Of a DNA stretch of 64,000 nt, positions 34,206 to 43,711 are shown piece after piece. This DNA is from Litoribacillus peritrichatus (GTDB lineage Bacteria; Pseudomonadota; Gammaproteobacteria; Pseudomonadales; Litoribrevibacteraceae), in contig NZ_BAABBN010000012.1 in NCBI RefSeq assembly GCF_039537985.1, positions 1 through 64,000 on the forward strand, in the 5' to 3' direction. Within the stretch, counting starts at the first letter, position 1; the number at the start of each line of letters is the position of its first letter. Made by a program: the position numbers and the translations under genes. Under the pieces are notes generated by a model. That model searched no databases. It saw nothing but the letters and a program-made list of their open reading frames with translations, and had not been told where the DNA came from.

Positions 34206-36182
34206 ATGGCATTACCAACCTCCCAACAAGCTGTACGCCCCCTGCTATTCAAAACGCTGGCAGGACTCACGCTCTGGTTTCTGGCCTGTCTTATCTTAGT
34301 ATTTATAGTGTCGAATCAATCAACGACCGAAAAAGAAAATCACCAGACCGCCGACAACAAAAGCGCTCAAGAATTCGATGTGCTTCAAAATACATTAAAA
34401 ACTTTAAAAAAAGCCGTATTAGCACTCCAACAAAAGCAACAGTCTCAATCCGAACAACACGCTCAACAAATCAACGGAATTCGCTCTGAAATAAACACTT
34501 TCATAGAAAGTGAACAACTAAAAGCCAATGCTCAGGCCAAACTTCAATATGAATCATTTATGTCTGCAACCCAAACCACACTGACACAGCTAGAGCAAGC
34601 CATAGAAACATTACACCAAAATCAGCAAGCGCAATCCCAGACTCCCTATATCGACCCTTATTCAGAAGAGTATTTCAAACGATACAACGAGGTTCAAAAA
34701 GGGTTATCGACCTGGCTGCAACTGGCTCTGGATTCCGGAAATGACGGCTTGGCTTACCGTATCACCCGCACCAAATATTTCCTTTCGACCGGTTCCCTGT
34801 ATTTAAGCGACCTGCTAACAGGTAATAAGCTGAAAACAATAAATAATGTGATGATGAATTTCCAAGCGACCATTGATTACATCAGCCGCATGGAGGCCCT
34901 GAGTTATCAAGGAAAAGACGAATTAACAGACCACATTGATGAACTGATGGATCTGGGTAGCCAACGTTTTGAAACCTACCAAAACTATCACCAAAACAAG
35001 CACAACAATACACAAACGGCGCTGGACGCTTTAACATTGAATCTCCCCGTCCAAAAAGTTGACCAGGCCTGGCAGGATATCGCTTTTTCTGCACTCCCTA
35101 AATTCCCGACTACAAACCAAACCTCAGACATTCAATTTGATCATTTGATTAAAGACATTGATCTGGCAACCAATGCCATTACTGAGCTCAAACGACAGCT
35201 ATCAACCAAAGCTGCGCCGAAAAACCAGCAACCCCAAAAACAACCCTATTGGTTGCTTCTAACTCTGATTGTTGCAGGGCTTGCTGTGTGCTGGTTGGTC
35301 TTTTCCTTGATGTCGAAACGAATCGTCGATCAGGCTGAGGCGATGACGCAAGCCGCTCTGTCCAATCAAGCGACAACGATGGAAGCCGAACGAGTACTGG
35401 CGCTTCAGGGACAGAAAGAATCAAACTCAGCGCTTTTTAAATCCGGTTCTGCAAAAATATACCAGGAGCTTCAAACCCAACAAAACTGTACGAGTCAAGT
35501 TCAAACCCAACTGATCGACATCATTGCGAGTCTTGAGGAAATAACACTCAAATCAACCGAGACATCAAACACAACCGATACAGCGGAAAGCCGAATTCAA
35601 ACAGGTGAAGAAACAGTTGTTCAAGCCATTGATAGCATCCAAGATTTATCCAATGATGTCAGTGCTGCTTCCGAAGTCATTTTAAATCTTGAAGAGCAAA
35701 GCAAGAAAGTCGGCGCCTTTCTGGAAGTCATTGTAAGCATTGCCGAACAAACAAACTTACTGGCATTAAACGCAGCCATTGAAGCCGCCCGGGCAGGCGA
35801 TCAAGGCAGAGGCTTTGCCGTCGTCGCAGATGAAGTCAGAACACTTGCAAAGCGGACGCAAGACTCCACTCAGCAAATCAGAGACATTATAGAAGTACTT
35901 CAGGCCGATACTCAAAAGGCCGTAAGTGTTATGCACAGCGGCAGAGAAAAAGCCGCTTTTGGCGCAGAAAGAACCAGCAGCGCGGGTGAAGCGCTGAAAG
36001 AGATTCAAGACGTAATCCATCAAATAAAGGCCATCAATCAGCAAGTTCTTGATCAGTCCACTCAGCTCGCACAGCATTCAAACACTGCCGATCGCAATAT
36101 GGAGCAAGTATCTCAAGCCTCATTGAACATTCATAAATCACTGGAAAGTATCGACCAGTCAATGAACAGCCAGCTTAGCTGA
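34206..36182 (+). CDS. Methyl-accepting chemotaxis protein
   Basis: A 658-residue receptor from ATG 34206 (GGAG about 9 nt upstream; the frame is open from 34146). TM1 is at about 15-37 (TLAGLTLWFLACLILVFIVS), then a long, helical, Gln-rich periplasmic domain (40-365), TM2 at about 370-390 (WLLLTLIVAGLAVCWLVFSL), and a cytoplasmic signalling domain with the hairpin tip EQTNLLALNAAIEAARAGDQ, GRGFAVVADEVRTLAKRT. No clear HAMP domain is seen. The ligand cannot be predicted. Confidence 0.93.
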   Translation: MALPTSQQAVRPLLFKTLAGLTLWFLACLILVFIVSNQSTTEKENHQTADNKSAQEFDVLQNTLKTLKKAVLALQQKQQSQSEQHAQQINGIRSEINTFIESEQLKANAQAKLQYESFMSATQTTLTQLEQAIETLHQNQQAQSQTPYIDPYSEEYFKRYNEVQKGLSTWLQLALDSGNDGLAYRITRTKYFLSTGSLYLSDLLTGNKLKTINNVMMNFQATIDYISRMEALSYQGKDELTDHIDELMDLGSQRFETYQNYHQNKHNNTQTALDALTLNLPVQKVDQAWQDIAFSALPKFPTTNQTSDIQFDHLIKDIDLATNAITELKRQLSTKAAPKNQQPQKQPYWLLLTLIVAGLAVCWLVFSLMSKRIVDQAEAMTQAALSNQATTMEAERVLALQGQKESNSALFKSGSAKIYQELQTQQNCTSQVQTQLIDIIASLEEITLKSTETSNTTDTAESRIQTGEETVVQAIDSIQDLSNDVSAASEVILNLEEQSKKVGAFLEVIVSIAEQTNLLALNAAIEAARAGDQGRGFAVVADEVRTLAKRTQDSTQQIRDIIEVLQADTQKAVSVMHSGREKAAFGAERTSSAGEALKEIQDVIHQIKAINQQVLDQSTQLAQHSNTADRNMEQVSQASLNIHKSLESIDQSMNSQLS

Positions 36183-36190
36183 CCTCACGA

Positions 36191-36919
36191 CTAAAAACCG
36201 TATTGTTTCAATAAGGCATCATAAGTTCCGTTGGCTTTAATTTCCTTCAACCCTTTGTTAAACGCCGAAATAATTTCTTCTTTGCGGCTGTTACTCAGAC
36301 CGACCGTAATGTGCAATTTATTGCTTGAGAGAGAGTCACTCGTAAACTCTATTTTATTCAGCAATTGAGACGCTGTTCTCTTCAAAATATCACGCGCGAC
36401 CACTTCATCTTCCAATGTAAGATCAATTCGGCCTGCGATCAGTTTTTTAATATTTGATATCAGGTTCTTAGACTCTGGTCGCTTAAAATTTGTCGCAGTA
36501 AGAAATGCGTCCCCGTAACCGTATCCCCTGACCACACCGATATTTTTACCTGTCAGGCTATCCAGCCCGCTGTATTCAAAGTCGTCATTTTTACGTTTGA
36601 TGAATTTAATTTGATTTTCCAGATATGGGTCACTGTACATCAAAAACTTAGTGCGCTCCTCGGTGTACCAGGTTCCAACAAGAATATCTGAATCCGCTTC
36701 TTTGACTTCATTAATTGCCCTTGCCCAAGGCATAAACTGCATTTGTAATTCATGCCCTTGGGTTTTCAAAGCTGCGCGAGTGATCTCCAAAGCAATGCCT
36801 TGGTTAGGCTTGTCTGGGTCAAGAAAAGGCGGCCATGGGTCTCCGGCAGCAACAAACGTTTCCGCCAAACAAGACACACTGAATAAAATACCGAACAAAA
36901 TAGAAATACAACGAGACAT
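36191..36919 (-). CDS. Periplasmic solute-binding protein (amino-acid type, SBP family 3)
   Basis: A 242-residue protein with signal peptide (cleavage after CLA). GDPWPPFLDPDKPNQGIALE, DILVGTWYTEERTKFLMYSD, SLTGKNIGVVRGYGYGDAFL and EDEVVARDIL fit SBP_bac_3. No permease or ATPase gene is adjacent; orphan binding proteins of this kind are often sensors or fortuitous. Convergent with the chemoreceptor gene with 8 bp between stops. Confidence 0.88.
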   Translation of the reverse strand: MSRCISILFGILFSVSCLAETFVAAGDPWPPFLDPDKPNQGIALEITRAALKTQGHELQMQFMPWARAINEVKEADSDILVGTWYTEERTKFLMYSDPYLENQIKFIKRKNDDFEYSGLDSLTGKNIGVVRGYGYGDAFLTATNFKRPESKNLISNIKKLIAGRIDLTLEDEVVARDILKRTASQLLNKIEFTSDSLSSNKLHITVGLSNSRKEEIISAFNKGLKEIKANGTYDALLKQYGF

Positions 36920-37042
36920 TTTTCACCCCTACTTTCTGGAATCGTTTGAAGACTGACATACAAAACCAACAACTTGGATAAGTTTCAGAGTAGTTCAGAA
37001 ATGAACATTTCACATGAGTCGTGCATCCTTCAAACATCAAAT

Positions 37043-37061
37043 AGAACTGATTATCATTTGC
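37043..37061 (+). promoter_or_regulatory. Fur-like box upstream of flavodoxin
   Basis: AGAACTGATTATCATTTGC matches 12 of 19 positions of the Fur consensus, with the central TGAT-ATCATT intact. It lies 55 bp before the flavodoxin start. Confidence 0.5.
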
Positions 37062-37115
37062 AAACAATATCAATTATTATAAACTTGCAAAATCAACACG
37101 AATCGAGATGCATAT

Positions 37116-37649
37116 ATGTCTGAAATTTTATTAGTATTCGGAACGGACACCGGAAATACAGAAGAAGTTGCTGAAAAAATCCAAGGCCTGTTCTCAGAAG
37201 AGGGTCACTATGTGGAACTGATTAATGTCTCCGATTGCAACGCAGAAAAAATCAATGAGGCAGACCTTTGTATCTTTGGCATACCCACTTGGGACTTTGG
37301 CGGCATTCAGGGAGACTGGGAAGACTTTCAAACCGAACTAGAGACCACGAACCTATCCGGGAAAGCGATTGCTCTTTATGGTTTAGGGGATCAGTTTGGC
37401 TACGGAGATTATTTCATTGATGCTGTGGGTTGGTTACATGAGATCATCGAACCAATGGGCGCCAACATAAAAGGCTATTGGCCAACCGACACTTATGAGT
37501 TTGATGGAAGCAGAGCCCTTAGTCCCTGCAGGAAATTCTTCTATGGACTCGCCATCGATGAAGATCAGCAATTTGAACTGACAGACGATCGAATTAAATC
37601 GTGGGTCGACCAGCTATTAGCAGAATTCAATTTAAGTGAGGCTGCCTGA
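37116..37649 (+). CDS. Long-chain flavodoxin
   Basis: A 177-residue FMN electron carrier. LLVFGTDTGNTEEVAEKIQG is the phosphate-binding loop; GIPTWDFGGIQGDWEDF and YGLGDQFGYGDYFIDAVGWL carry the 50s and 90s isoalloxazine loops; length is of the long-chain class. It replaces ferredoxin under iron shortage in many bacteria, which fits the Fur-like box. Its TGA overlaps the ATG of the next gene by 1 bp. Confidence 0.95.
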   Translation: MSEILLVFGTDTGNTEEVAEKIQGLFSEEGHYVELINVSDCNAEKINEADLCIFGIPTWDFGGIQGDWEDFQTELETTNLSGKAIALYGLGDQFGYGDYFIDAVGWLHEIIEPMGANIKGYWPTDTYEFDGSRALSPCRKFFYGLAIDEDQQFELTDDRIKSWVDQLLAEFNLSEAA

Positions 37650-38008
37650 TGTGCAACAAAATCAGTAAGCTTGCGTACCAGAATAAATACCAATGGATTG
37701 GCATTTGTAGCCATGGTTCAGCCCACGTATTCTGGCGAACAGTGCATGTATGCCTCCCCTTCGACGAACTGTCAAAATTACTTGAACTCGCGTCTCAAAT
37801 TCAACTCCCGGTACAACCCCACGGGGAGTTTCACCTGCTATGGCTCAACCAGGTCGCTATTAGATTAACCAATAAAGAGTACCAGGAAATACTGGCATTA
37901 TTCATCGAAGCCAGCAAACAGCAATCCAAACCCTCAACGTTGCCTGCAAAAGCCCCCAAAGCACTTCCAGCAACAGAATCCAACAACACGCAGAGGGTTT
38001 ACCACTGA
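37649..38008 (+). CDS. Hypothetical protein co-transcribed with flavodoxin
   Basis: A 119-residue protein starting 1 bp inside the flavodoxin stop (TGATG), so it is translationally coupled. YQNKYQWIGICSHGSAHVFW, LPFDELSKLLELAS and QPHGEFHLLWLNQVAIRL form a small alpha/beta unit; the last 35 residues are Pro/Lys/Ala-rich. Family not recognised. Coupling suggests a role alongside flavodoxin, perhaps in iron-limited metabolism, but nothing in the sequence proves it. Confidence 0.75.
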   Translation: MCNKISKLAYQNKYQWIGICSHGSAHVFWRTVHVCLPFDELSKLLELASQIQLPVQPHGEFHLLWLNQVAIRLTNKEYQEILALFIEASKQQSKPSTLPAKAPKALPATESNNTQRVYH

Positions 38009-38095
38009 AATAAAATCCACCAGACAATAATTTTATCCGAACCAATTTGCCTGAATAGAGACTTAACTGCTATTCCTTTAAAAAAGAAGCTCATT

Positions 38096-38854
38096 ATGAC
38101 CCATGAATATCAGACTTCAGCCAAATCAGGCAAATACACCTCGGTTACAGATTTCCCCATTAATCAGCGTTGGCCAGCACAAAATCCAAACATACTTCAG
38201 CTTTACTCGTTTCCTACGCCCAATGGTGTAAAAGTATCCATTGCTCTTGAAGAGTTAGGGATTGAATACGAAGCACATCGAGTTCGCTTATCCGATGAAG
38301 ACGTAAAAAGTGCAGAATTCCTGTCTCTTAACCCCAACAATAAAATTCCGGCAATCATTGACCCCAAAGGCCCAAACAATGAACCTATCGGCTTATTTGA
38401 AAGTGGTGCAATTCTCATTTACCTGGCTGAAAAGTCCGGCAAACTTCTTGGTAACAACCCCGTTGAAAAAGCTAAAATTCTTCAATGGCTCATGTTTCAA
38501 ATGGGCGGCGTTGGCCCAATGTTTGGTCAACTGGGTTTCTTCCATGTATTTGCAGGAAAAGAAATTTCAGACCCTCGTCCGAAAGCGCGATACCTGAATG
38601 AGGCTAAGCGTTTACTGAATGTGATCGAAAACCAACTCAACGGGCAAAACTGGATTGCCGGAGAATTCTCCATCGCAGACATTGCCATTGTCCCTTGGCT
38701 GCAAACATTGCAAACGTTTTATCAAGCCACTGAAATCACCAAACTGAACGACTTAACAAACGTTAAGGCTTATATTGAACGTTTTAATCAACGTCCTGCG
38801 GTTCAAAAGGGCTGGAAAATTCCGGCAGAAAACAAGTTAAAAGAAGCTTCCTAA
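38096..38854 (+). CDS. Glutathione S-transferase family protein (YghU/YfcG-like)
   Basis: A 252-residue protein with a 30-residue leader, then an N-terminal thioredoxin-fold domain (LYSFPTPNGVKVSIALEELG, NPNNKIPAII, GLFESGAILIYLAE with the Glu-Ser that bind glutathione) and a C-terminal helical domain (WLMFQMGGVGPMFGQLGFFH). The PNGxKVSIALEE and GGVGPMFGQ motifs point to the Nu-class disulfide reductases YghU/YfcG. Likely glutathione-dependent disulfide or peroxide reduction in the cytoplasm. Confidence 0.92.
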   Translation: MTHEYQTSAKSGKYTSVTDFPINQRWPAQNPNILQLYSFPTPNGVKVSIALEELGIEYEAHRVRLSDEDVKSAEFLSLNPNNKIPAIIDPKGPNNEPIGLFESGAILIYLAEKSGKLLGNNPVEKAKILQWLMFQMGGVGPMFGQLGFFHVFAGKEISDPRPKARYLNEAKRLLNVIENQLNGQNWIAGEFSIADIAIVPWLQTLQTFYQATEITKLNDLTNVKAYIERFNQRPAVQKGWKIPAENKLKEAS

Positions 38855-38884
38855 CTGCACTTTAAGCACTCAAATCAGCTTTGA

Positions 38885-39832
38885 TCACCTGAATACACTG
38901 ACCGGCCCGGATACGGGCTGGTTTGGCTTCCCTTTCGTACCTAAGCTCTCAAGAACTGCTTGTTTCAAAGTAAGGTATCTTTTTGGCAACAACTTATTCC
39001 TCTTCTGCACAAGATACAGAGTTTCCATCACCTGCTTAGCCGGTTGATGAATGACCAAATCGTCTTTTCTCCCGAACGCATCAACCGCACTCCTGGGTAA
39101 TACAGTAAAACCAAGCCCTTGAGCAACAGGCAAGAGAATCTGGCTAAGCTGATTGATGTAACCGGTTTGAGGAATGTCTTCAATCATCAATCGATCCAAT
39201 TCATCATTGGCGCAGTTGTCCAGGTAAAGAGAAAAATAAGCGTCTGCATCAGGGTGGGCAATCAAGCCACATTCCTTCAGCGTACTGCTTGTTATTACTT
39301 GGTTTTTATAGGCCACTGGCAGTATTAAACATAAACTCTCTTCCGCCAAAACCTCACTATCAAACACGCAAGGCGACGGAATGTAAGTCACAATGCCTTG
39401 GTCAACAGCCCCCGTTTTGATGTCTTCAAGGATTTTATAATTAGGCGCGGCCTCCAAAGAGATATTCAGGCCAGAATGCGCTGTCTGAAGCGCCAACAGT
39501 TGAGGGTAAATAGACAGGGCCAACGAACCGGAGCATGACAGTCGGCAAAGGCCAGAATAAGGATCATCAAAACTCAAAGACTCCATTAAAAGGGCTTCAT
39601 TGCTATCCAGTGAATTCGCGTACTCGTAAACCAACCTGCCCTGCTCGGTCATCTCAAAACTTTTCTTATCTCTGCGAATGAGACTGTGTTTGCAAGCTTG
39701 TTCTAACTTTTGAATATGCTGGCTAACGCCTGGTTGTGTCATGTGAAGCTTGTCGGCTGTTTTGGTGAAGTGCCCCACTTCAATCAATGTCTTAAAGGTT
39801 TTAAGCCACACTGGATTTAACATCTTACCCAC
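38885..39832 (-). CDS. LysR-family transcriptional regulator
   Basis: A 315-residue LysR protein. The winged HTH is at 1-65 (LKTFKTLIEVGHFTKTADKL, HMTQPGVSQHIQKLEQ); the effector domain follows. It lies divergently from the VOC gene at 40032 with 199 bp between starts, the usual layout for a LysR regulator and its target, and is convergent with the GST gene. Confidence 0.92.
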   Translation of the reverse strand: MGKMLNPVWLKTFKTLIEVGHFTKTADKLHMTQPGVSQHIQKLEQACKHSLIRRDKKSFEMTEQGRLVYEYANSLDSNEALLMESLSFDDPYSGLCRLSCSGSLALSIYPQLLALQTAHSGLNISLEAAPNYKILEDIKTGAVDQGIVTYIPSPCVFDSEVLAEESLCLILPVAYKNQVITSSTLKECGLIAHPDADAYFSLYLDNCANDELDRLMIEDIPQTGYINQLSQILLPVAQGLGFTVLPRSAVDAFGRKDDLVIHQPAKQVMETLYLVQKRNKLLPKRYLTLKQAVLESLGTKGKPNQPVSGPVSVFR

Positions 39833-40031
39833 CCTTATTTAACCCGAACTTGCTTGCCTTAACCTGCCAATCAAGTTTTATTACGCACTCATACATCATA
39901 ATGAAATTTTATTAAAATAAGAAAAAATAATAATTTTTAACAAGCTTAAATCATCCGTATCTTTGAGCCATCCACATCGAAGTTCGCTTCGATTCCGAAA
40001 GTTTAATTTTTCATAACCTTTTGAGGCACGA

Positions 40032-40574
40032 ATGATGAATGAGCACTCGACCCCTTATCCTCGTAACTTTTCACACATTGGCATTTCAGTGCCAGACCTG
40101 GAAGCCGCCGTTAAGTTCTACACAGAAGTACTTGGCTGGTATTTAATAATGGAGCCAACAACCATTACCGAAGACACCAGCGCCATTGGCGAAATGTGCA
40201 CCGATGTTTTCGGCGCAGGCTGGAGCCACTTCCGAATAGCGCACTTATCGACAGGCGACCGAATCGGAGTTGAACTCTTTGAATTCAAAAACCAGGAAAA
40301 CCCGGAAAATAACTTCGAATATTGGAAAACCGGTATTTTTCACTTTTGCGTTCAAGATCCTAACGTTGAGGCACTTGCAGAAAAAATCGTATTGGCCGGC
40401 GGTAAAAAGCGAATGAAAGCACCACGCTACTATTACCCAGGAGAGAAGCCGTATCGTATGATTTATATGGAAGACCCATTTGGCAACATACTGGAAATAT
40501 ACAGTCACAGTTATGAACTGCATTACGCCAGCGGTGCCTATAATTCTGTCGAACCATCGAGCAACACTGAATAA
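40032..40574 (+). CDS. VOC/glyoxalase superfamily dioxygenase or lyase
   Basis: A 180-residue protein. FSHIGISVPDLEAAVKFYTE and VLGWYLIM start the first betaalphabetabetabeta module, GIFHFCVQDPNVEALAEKIV the second, and MIYMEDPFGNILEIYSHSYE ends it; His and Glu metal ligands are present. The substrate is unknown. Start at ATG 40032 or 40035 after GAGGCACGA. Probably regulated by the divergent LysR protein. Confidence 0.88.
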   Translation: MMNEHSTPYPRNFSHIGISVPDLEAAVKFYTEVLGWYLIMEPTTITEDTSAIGEMCTDVFGAGWSHFRIAHLSTGDRIGVELFEFKNQENPENNFEYWKTGIFHFCVQDPNVEALAEKIVLAGGKKRMKAPRYYYPGEKPYRMIYMEDPFGNILEIYSHSYELHYASGAYNSVEPSSNTE

Positions 40575-40717
40575 CATCCACTTAAGGCCACCACATCCAT
40601 GGGCTAATGCCCAACCGGAACTTCCCTTGCATTTAGGCACTCTCGTCCGAGTCAGTCGCTATAGTGACTGACCCGAACGTTACTTAACAGTCAAAATATT
40701 CAATTAAATCAATCGAT

Positions 40718-41155
40718 TTATTCATGAGTCATCTTGGTTGCAACAGCAATGCGGTTCCAGGCATTAATAGTAACGACCTGCATAATGCATTGAGACAATA
40801 CTTGCTCACCTAATATATCCAGACATAAGTTATAGGTTTCATCCGTCACCCCCTCGTCTGAAATTAACGTTACTTCGTCCGTTAACTGCAACACAGCTCG
40901 TTCTCGCTCATTAAATAACGGGGATTCCGTCCAGGCAGACAAGGCCATCAGGCGGTGCAGTGACTCATTCAGTTTTAATGCCTCATCGGTATGCATCTGG
41001 ATGCAATAAGCGCAGTTGTTTAACATAGAGGCGCGCACTTTAATTAACTGCCTGAGTTTCGGCTCTATGTCTGACTCCCCTAAATACCGTTCTAAGCCCA
41101 TCATTGGATTAAACGCAGCGGGTTCTGTTGCTTGGATTGATAGTCTGTTGCTCAT
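40718..41155 (-). CDS. AhpD-like carboxymuconolactone decarboxylase family protein
   Basis: A 145-residue helical protein with RASMLNNCAYCIQMHTDEAL, i.e. the CxxC and His of AhpD-like alkylhydroperoxidases, and ALSAWTESPLFNERERAVLQ LTDEVT that marks the single-domain family. Likely thiol peroxidase chemistry. It faces away from a LysR gene with about 155 bp between starts, so they probably form a regulator-target pair. Confidence 0.93.
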   Translation of the reverse strand: MSNRLSIQATEPAAFNPMMGLERYLGESDIEPKLRQLIKVRASMLNNCAYCIQMHTDEALKLNESLHRLMALSAWTESPLFNERERAVLQLTDEVTLISDEGVTDETYNLCLDILGEQVLSQCIMQVVTINAWNRIAVATKMTHE

Positions 41156-41309
41156 GAGATTACTCCTTGAATCAAATAAGAATTATTTAAGTACTTCCAT
41201 TGTAGATTTCACCGGTATTCAATAGAATCCAGATAAAAAGCAATTCAGCTTTTCAATTTACGCAAAGATACCCACTCAGACAGAAAGCCATCATAAAAGG
41301 CCTGATTCC

Positions 41310-42248
41310 ATGCTTAATTTTATTCGGGTGTTCATTAAGGTTACAGAAGCGGGCAGTTTTTCCAAAGCAGGTGAAGTGCTCAATATGGCTCCTTCTTCTG
41401 TCGCCAGAAACATTGATAATTTAGAGCAAGAACTGAATGTAACCTTGTTTAAGCGAAGTACACGCAAGTTGGTGCTCACAGAAGAAGGGCAACAGTTTTT
41501 AGGGGGCGCGGAAAAACTTCTGTTCGATGCCGACGAATTAAAAGCATCAATGAATCAAGTAAACCAAGCGCCTGAAGGCGTATTAAGAATTTCCGCCTTT
41601 GAGAGTTTCGGCAGGCTTGTAGTATCGCCCCTGCTTCCAGAGTTTTTGGCTCGATACCCAGGCATTAAAGTCGAGATCAATCTGGACAATCAACTGGTGG
41701 ATCTCAGCAGAGACAACGTAGACTTAGGAATCCGGGTAGGCCAACCGGTTGACTCATCCCTTCGCGCAAGAAAGTTACTCAAAAATAAAACCTGGATCTG
41801 CGCATCTCCCGAATATTTCGAACGTCATCCACGCCCGGAAACACCCGAAGATTTAAAAGACCACAACTGTTTTATTCTTTGTCAGGACAGGCAGAGATAT
41901 TACTGGCATTTCAAACGGAATAAAGAAACGGCCAAAATACAAATCCAGGGCAACTTGTCATCCAAAGGAGGCACACCGTTACTGGAAGCAGCCATTCACG
42001 GAGGAGGCATTGTACAAATGTCACAATGGATGCTGCTCGACTACGTCATCGACGGAAAGTTAGAAATCTGTTTACCCGACTGGCAATCCAGTCTTCAGGA
42101 AGGGTCTAATGGCGAGGTGTATGCGGTTTATCTCGGTAACAAATACATGCGCCCTGCCGTACGGGTGTTTATTGATTATTTGGTTGAAAAGCTACAACAA
42201 CGCTTACGCGAACTCGATGAAACCTATGGCCATCGCTTTCCAAAATAA
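41310..42248 (+). CDS. LysR-family transcriptional regulator
   Basis: A 312-residue LysR protein of the CrgA/AaeR-like type. The HTH is LNFIRVFIKVTEAGSFSKAG, VLNMAPSSVARNIDNLE; the effector domain includes GVLRISAFESFGRLVVSPLL and DLGIRVGQPVDSSLRARKL. Likely represses or activates the divergent AhpD-like gene. It ends at a shared bidirectional terminator. Confidence 0.93.
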   Translation: MLNFIRVFIKVTEAGSFSKAGEVLNMAPSSVARNIDNLEQELNVTLFKRSTRKLVLTEEGQQFLGGAEKLLFDADELKASMNQVNQAPEGVLRISAFESFGRLVVSPLLPEFLARYPGIKVEINLDNQLVDLSRDNVDLGIRVGQPVDSSLRARKLLKNKTWICASPEYFERHPRPETPEDLKDHNCFILCQDRQRYYWHFKRNKETAKIQIQGNLSSKGGTPLLEAAIHGGGIVQMSQWMLLDYVIDGKLEICLPDWQSSLQEGSNGEVYAVYLGNKYMRPAVRVFIDYLVEKLQQRLRELDETYGHRFPK

Positions 42249-42294
42249 CAGACACAGAAACAAGACCTCTTGAAAACCAACTCTGCTTTACAAT

Positions 42295-42326
42295 AAAGGG
42301 AACAAAATAGCCTTTTGCTCCCTTTT
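42295..42326. terminator. Bidirectional terminator
   Basis: AAAGGGAACAAAA-TAGCC-TTTTGCTCCCTTT, 13-bp stem with one mismatch, between the convergent LysR and lipase genes. Confidence 0.85.
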
Positions 42327-42388
42327 AAACGTTACTTCCTAGCAGGCCTGTTGATTTTCGTTATCGAGGCAGAACTAACAAGGCAAAA

Positions 42389-43468
42389 TCAGGCAGAAAC
42401 CTCTACGCCTTTAGGATCATGAAAACACGGCAGCACATCTTTCAGAATCGGAAAATATTTCACCGGGTCCAGCACGCCTTCTAAACCCAGTAAAATTGGG
42501 TACGCCACCACATGCTGATAAATAGTCTGTTGGAAATAGGTTTTACACGGTTCGGATAAAGTCCCGGGCAAGAGCGGAGTACTGGCCTGAGGCTGTGTGT
42601 AATCCGTCAACAAGGAAGCCAGTTTGGCCTGAAATATAAATAAATCGAAAAACCAGTTAGGCTTGGCAACGGGTTTGAAAATATCCGGCCAGGTTTTAAC
42701 TGTTTCATTACTCCATGCATTGGGCACCAAATCCAATGAATTACCAAAACGATTCATCGTCTTTTTATCGAGGAGTTTATCAGAGTACTCCGCAAAAGCC
42801 CTGTTGCCCGCCGTTGCACCTGCAAACGCTTTAACGGTAATTTTGGCTTTGCCGGTCGGGTCCCAGCGCTCTTTCACAGGAATGTCCTGATTCCCGGAGC
42901 ATTGTTTTAAGAACAAACCATAAGTGGCAGACAACGTGCCGCCCAGACTGTGCCCTGTCACGTAAACCTCAAGCGGTTTATTCTGCGTTTCAGACTGAAT
43001 TCGCAAGAACTGTAACATGGTCGTTCCTGCACCAGGCACACCGGACGGAGCCTCCAGCTTTTTGACTTTTCTCATGGCCAGATTTGTACCGTGGGATATT
43101 TTTGCACCTGGAATTCTTTTATTGCCAAGCATCCAAGGGTCTTTGCGGAACACAAAAAAATCTTCATCAATCCAGTTGGATAATGACACCGGATTCGTCC
43201 CCCGAAATACAACAGCAAAACAATTCGGTTTTTCGATGTGCTGAACAATGTACGCCATGTTGTCATCAAAAATTGATAAAAACAGCTCACTCACGGCAGG
43301 CCCCCAAACCAAACGCCACTTATTTGCGGTCGGTAACTCCAGAGCCAAGTCTTCGACAATTTTTGGCGCAATTTTTCTGGCATTGTGTTTATCACTTCCC
43401 GCCAGACAATAGCCTGTGTAAGAGATGTAGGACAGCGTCAGCATTTGCTGATCGATGTTGAATTTCAT
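42389..43468 (-). CDS. Class 3 lipase family protein
   Basis: A 359-residue alpha/beta hydrolase of the fungal-type lipase 3 family. The oxyanion region is CFAVVFRGTNPVSLSNWIDE, the nucleophile elbow is VYVTGHSLGGTLSATYGLFL, and NRFGNSLDLVPNAW carries the acid residue; a C-terminal His is near YQHVVAYP. There is no signal peptide, so it probably acts inside the cell or leaves by a non-Sec route. Single gene. Confidence 0.88.
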   Translation of the reverse strand: MKFNIDQQMLTLSYISYTGYCLAGSDKHNARKIAPKIVEDLALELPTANKWRLVWGPAVSELFLSIFDDNMAYIVQHIEKPNCFAVVFRGTNPVSLSNWIDEDFFVFRKDPWMLGNKRIPGAKISHGTNLAMRKVKKLEAPSGVPGAGTTMLQFLRIQSETQNKPLEVYVTGHSLGGTLSATYGLFLKQCSGNQDIPVKERWDPTGKAKITVKAFAGATAGNRAFAEYSDKLLDKKTMNRFGNSLDLVPNAWSNETVKTWPDIFKPVAKPNWFFDLFIFQAKLASLLTDYTQPQASTPLLPGTLSEPCKTYFQQTIYQHVVAYPILLGLEGVLDPVKYFPILKDVLPCFHDPKGVEVSA

Positions 43469-43664
43469 GGTAATTCCTCGCGTTATGATCCCAGGCGTTT
43501 ACCCCACTTACAACATTTCTAACAGGGCCTTTAGGCATGGATGTTTTCTGAACAGAAGACCAGAGAATATGCTTGAAAACAGCAAAGGCATACACGAAGA
43601 CAACCCAACGAAGCGTTGTCTTACAATATTTTCAGCGTTATAGGTAAATCGAGAAACACGACCA

Positions 43665-43695
43665 AGAGTCGAAGCGGTAAAAAACCACTTCGACG
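43665..43695 (-). terminator. Inverted repeat after the cupredoxin gene
   Basis: GTCGAAGcGGT-AAAAA-ACCaCTTCGAC at the 3' end of the copper operon. There is no T-tail after the stem on the transcribed strand, so termination is only suggested. Confidence 0.4.
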
Positions 43696-43711
43696 ATAAA
43701 AATGCACGCCT

